This document shows positions 63,457-64,000 of a DNA stretch of 64,000 nt, in pieces. The stretch lies in contig WSYJ01000125.1 in assembly GCA_020186115.1 (NCBI GenBank), positions 434,001-498,000 of the forward strand, read 5' to 3'. Source of the stretch: Histomonas meleagridis (Eukaryota; Parabasalia; Tritrichomonadida; Dientamoebidae). Both the position numbers and the translations under genes were made by a program. Positions within the stretch are counted from its first letter, which is position 1; every line of letters begins with the position of its first letter. The notes under the pieces are model-generated. The model did no database searches, was not told the origin of the DNA, and worked only from the letters and a program-made list of their open reading frames with translations.

Positions 63457-63999
63457 TTACATCTTAAAGTTGATTATCTGTGGCAATTCTCTATAATTAA
63501 ATTCCAATTTGAATGGTTTTCTTTTATCGGCATTTTTCGTTCTTGGTTTCTTAATTTCTGTTTCGTTTTTCTTTGGCTCCACTTGATCTGTTTGTTCCAA
63601 CATTTGTTCCTGTTGTTTTTTATCTGTTTTCTTTTTTCTTCTTTTTACATCTTGTTGCCCTTGATTTACATTTTGATGATCTTGCTGTTGTTGATCAATG
63701 AAATTAAATCTTCGAATAGGATTCGCATATAATCTCAAGTATCTTCTTACTGGTAAATTTGTTATAACAATCATCTTCAATCGTTGCATAACAAGTACAT
63801 GTTTAGCGAAGAAGCTATTAGCAAATTGTTTTAAACTTGTTCTCATTACTGCATCATATTGATTGTTCCCATATATCTCTATATTTACTGTATGTAATGA
63901 CAATAATTTACTATAACCAAATTGACATATACCTTCAATCAATGCTTGATCATGTTCGATCTTCCAATCTTTTGGTAACTCCAATTGATCTCTAAACAC
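63457..63999 (-). CDS. C-terminal part of a possible chromatin-remodelling protein (5' end outside window)
   Basis: The frame is open to the right edge, so this is the C-terminal ~180 residues of a larger protein. LELPKDWKIEHDQALIEGI then CQFGYSKLLSL resembles a Myb/SANT-type motif of CHD-family remodelling ATPases (W..E.D..L..G....G). It is followed by ~50 residues of helices and a Gln/Lys-rich low-complexity tail (RRKKKTDKKQQEQMLEQ) with several basic clusters fit for nuclear localisation. If correct, a nuclear ATP-dependent remodeler; the ATPase domain lies beyond the window. Uncertain. Confidence 0.45.
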   Translation of the reverse strand: MFRDQLELPKDWKIEHDQALIEGICQFGYSKLLSLHTVNIEIYGNNQYDAVMRTSLKQFANSFFAKHVLVMQRLKMIVITNLPVRRYLRLYANPIRRFNFIDQQQQDHQNVNQGQQDVKRRKKKTDKKQQEQMLEQTDQVEPKKNETEIKKPRTKNADKRKPFKLEFNYRELPQIINFKM

Positions 64000-64000
64000 G

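Overview
The window looks like nuclear DNA of a trichomonad (parabasalid) protist, probably a very AT-rich Tritrichomonas/Trichomonas-type genome. The reasons are: close-packed, mostly uninterrupted genes on both strands; start codons a few bases downstream of TCA(C/T)TTT-like initiators; several DUF3447-ankyrin proteins, a family expanded in trichomonads; decayed BspA-like and transglutaminase-like surface proteins; a mariner element of the trichomonad type; and a decayed block that resembles a Maverick/Polinton. The genus is an inference.

Layout. 0-28 kb is mainly core eukaryotic genes: a HAD phosphatase end, a PH+AGC (Akt-like) kinase, a Pds5-like cohesin factor, an importin-like HEAT protein, a DENND6-like protein, the tRNA m7G46 methyltransferase, an IFRD-family protein, a giant helical protein, the ribosomal proteins uL15, uL13 and uS4, a Sec23/24-like COPII protein and the glucosidase II beta subunit. 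The first DUF3447-ankyrin gene (18.46-20.24 kb) lies among them. 27-31.2 kb holds a frameshifted repeat-rich surface protein, a truncated copy of its 5' end, and a mariner transposon inserted into that copy. 31.4-39.7 kb holds a Rav1/DMXL-like V-ATPase regulator, a two-RRM protein, an HMG-box protein and a membrane protein. 39.9-45 kb is decayed mobile DNA (polymerase-like N-terminus, coiled-coil relics, a tail-fibre-like relic, an inverted/direct repeat block, an AT-hook reading frame). 45.4-64 kb alternates DUF3447-ankyrin genes with a symplekin-like gene, an ARM-repeat gene, a TAF12-like histone-fold gene, histone H4, a pseudokinase fragment, VPS4 and transglutaminase fragments, and the partial end of a chromatin-factor-like gene.

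The most unusual feature is in three of the four DUF3447-ankyrin genes (18.46-20.24, 56.15-57.50 and 60.21-63.01 kb). Every ankyrin unit is separated from the next, at the same codon position and always in phase 0, by an AT-rich spacer. There are 15 spacers of 43-81 nt, 11 of them 77-81 nt, with conserved ends and frequent stops or frame changes. All the ankyrin segments between them are open and mutually in frame, and each array ends in a proper stop. This is how introns behave, but no GT-AG, AT-AC or trichomonad intron consensus fits the boundaries. Keeping nine spacer bases would restore the 34-residue period seen in the uninterrupted fourth gene (45.37-47.23 kb).

Several genes (18.5-20.2, 27.4-28.9, 45.4-47.2 and 48.7-51.1 kb) carry a single frameshift, three of them at a homopolymer run, so assembly error must be separated from real decay. 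Two promoter-like motifs recur: TTAACGGTCG, and CGGTTTGG followed by CCTTT at ribosomal genes.
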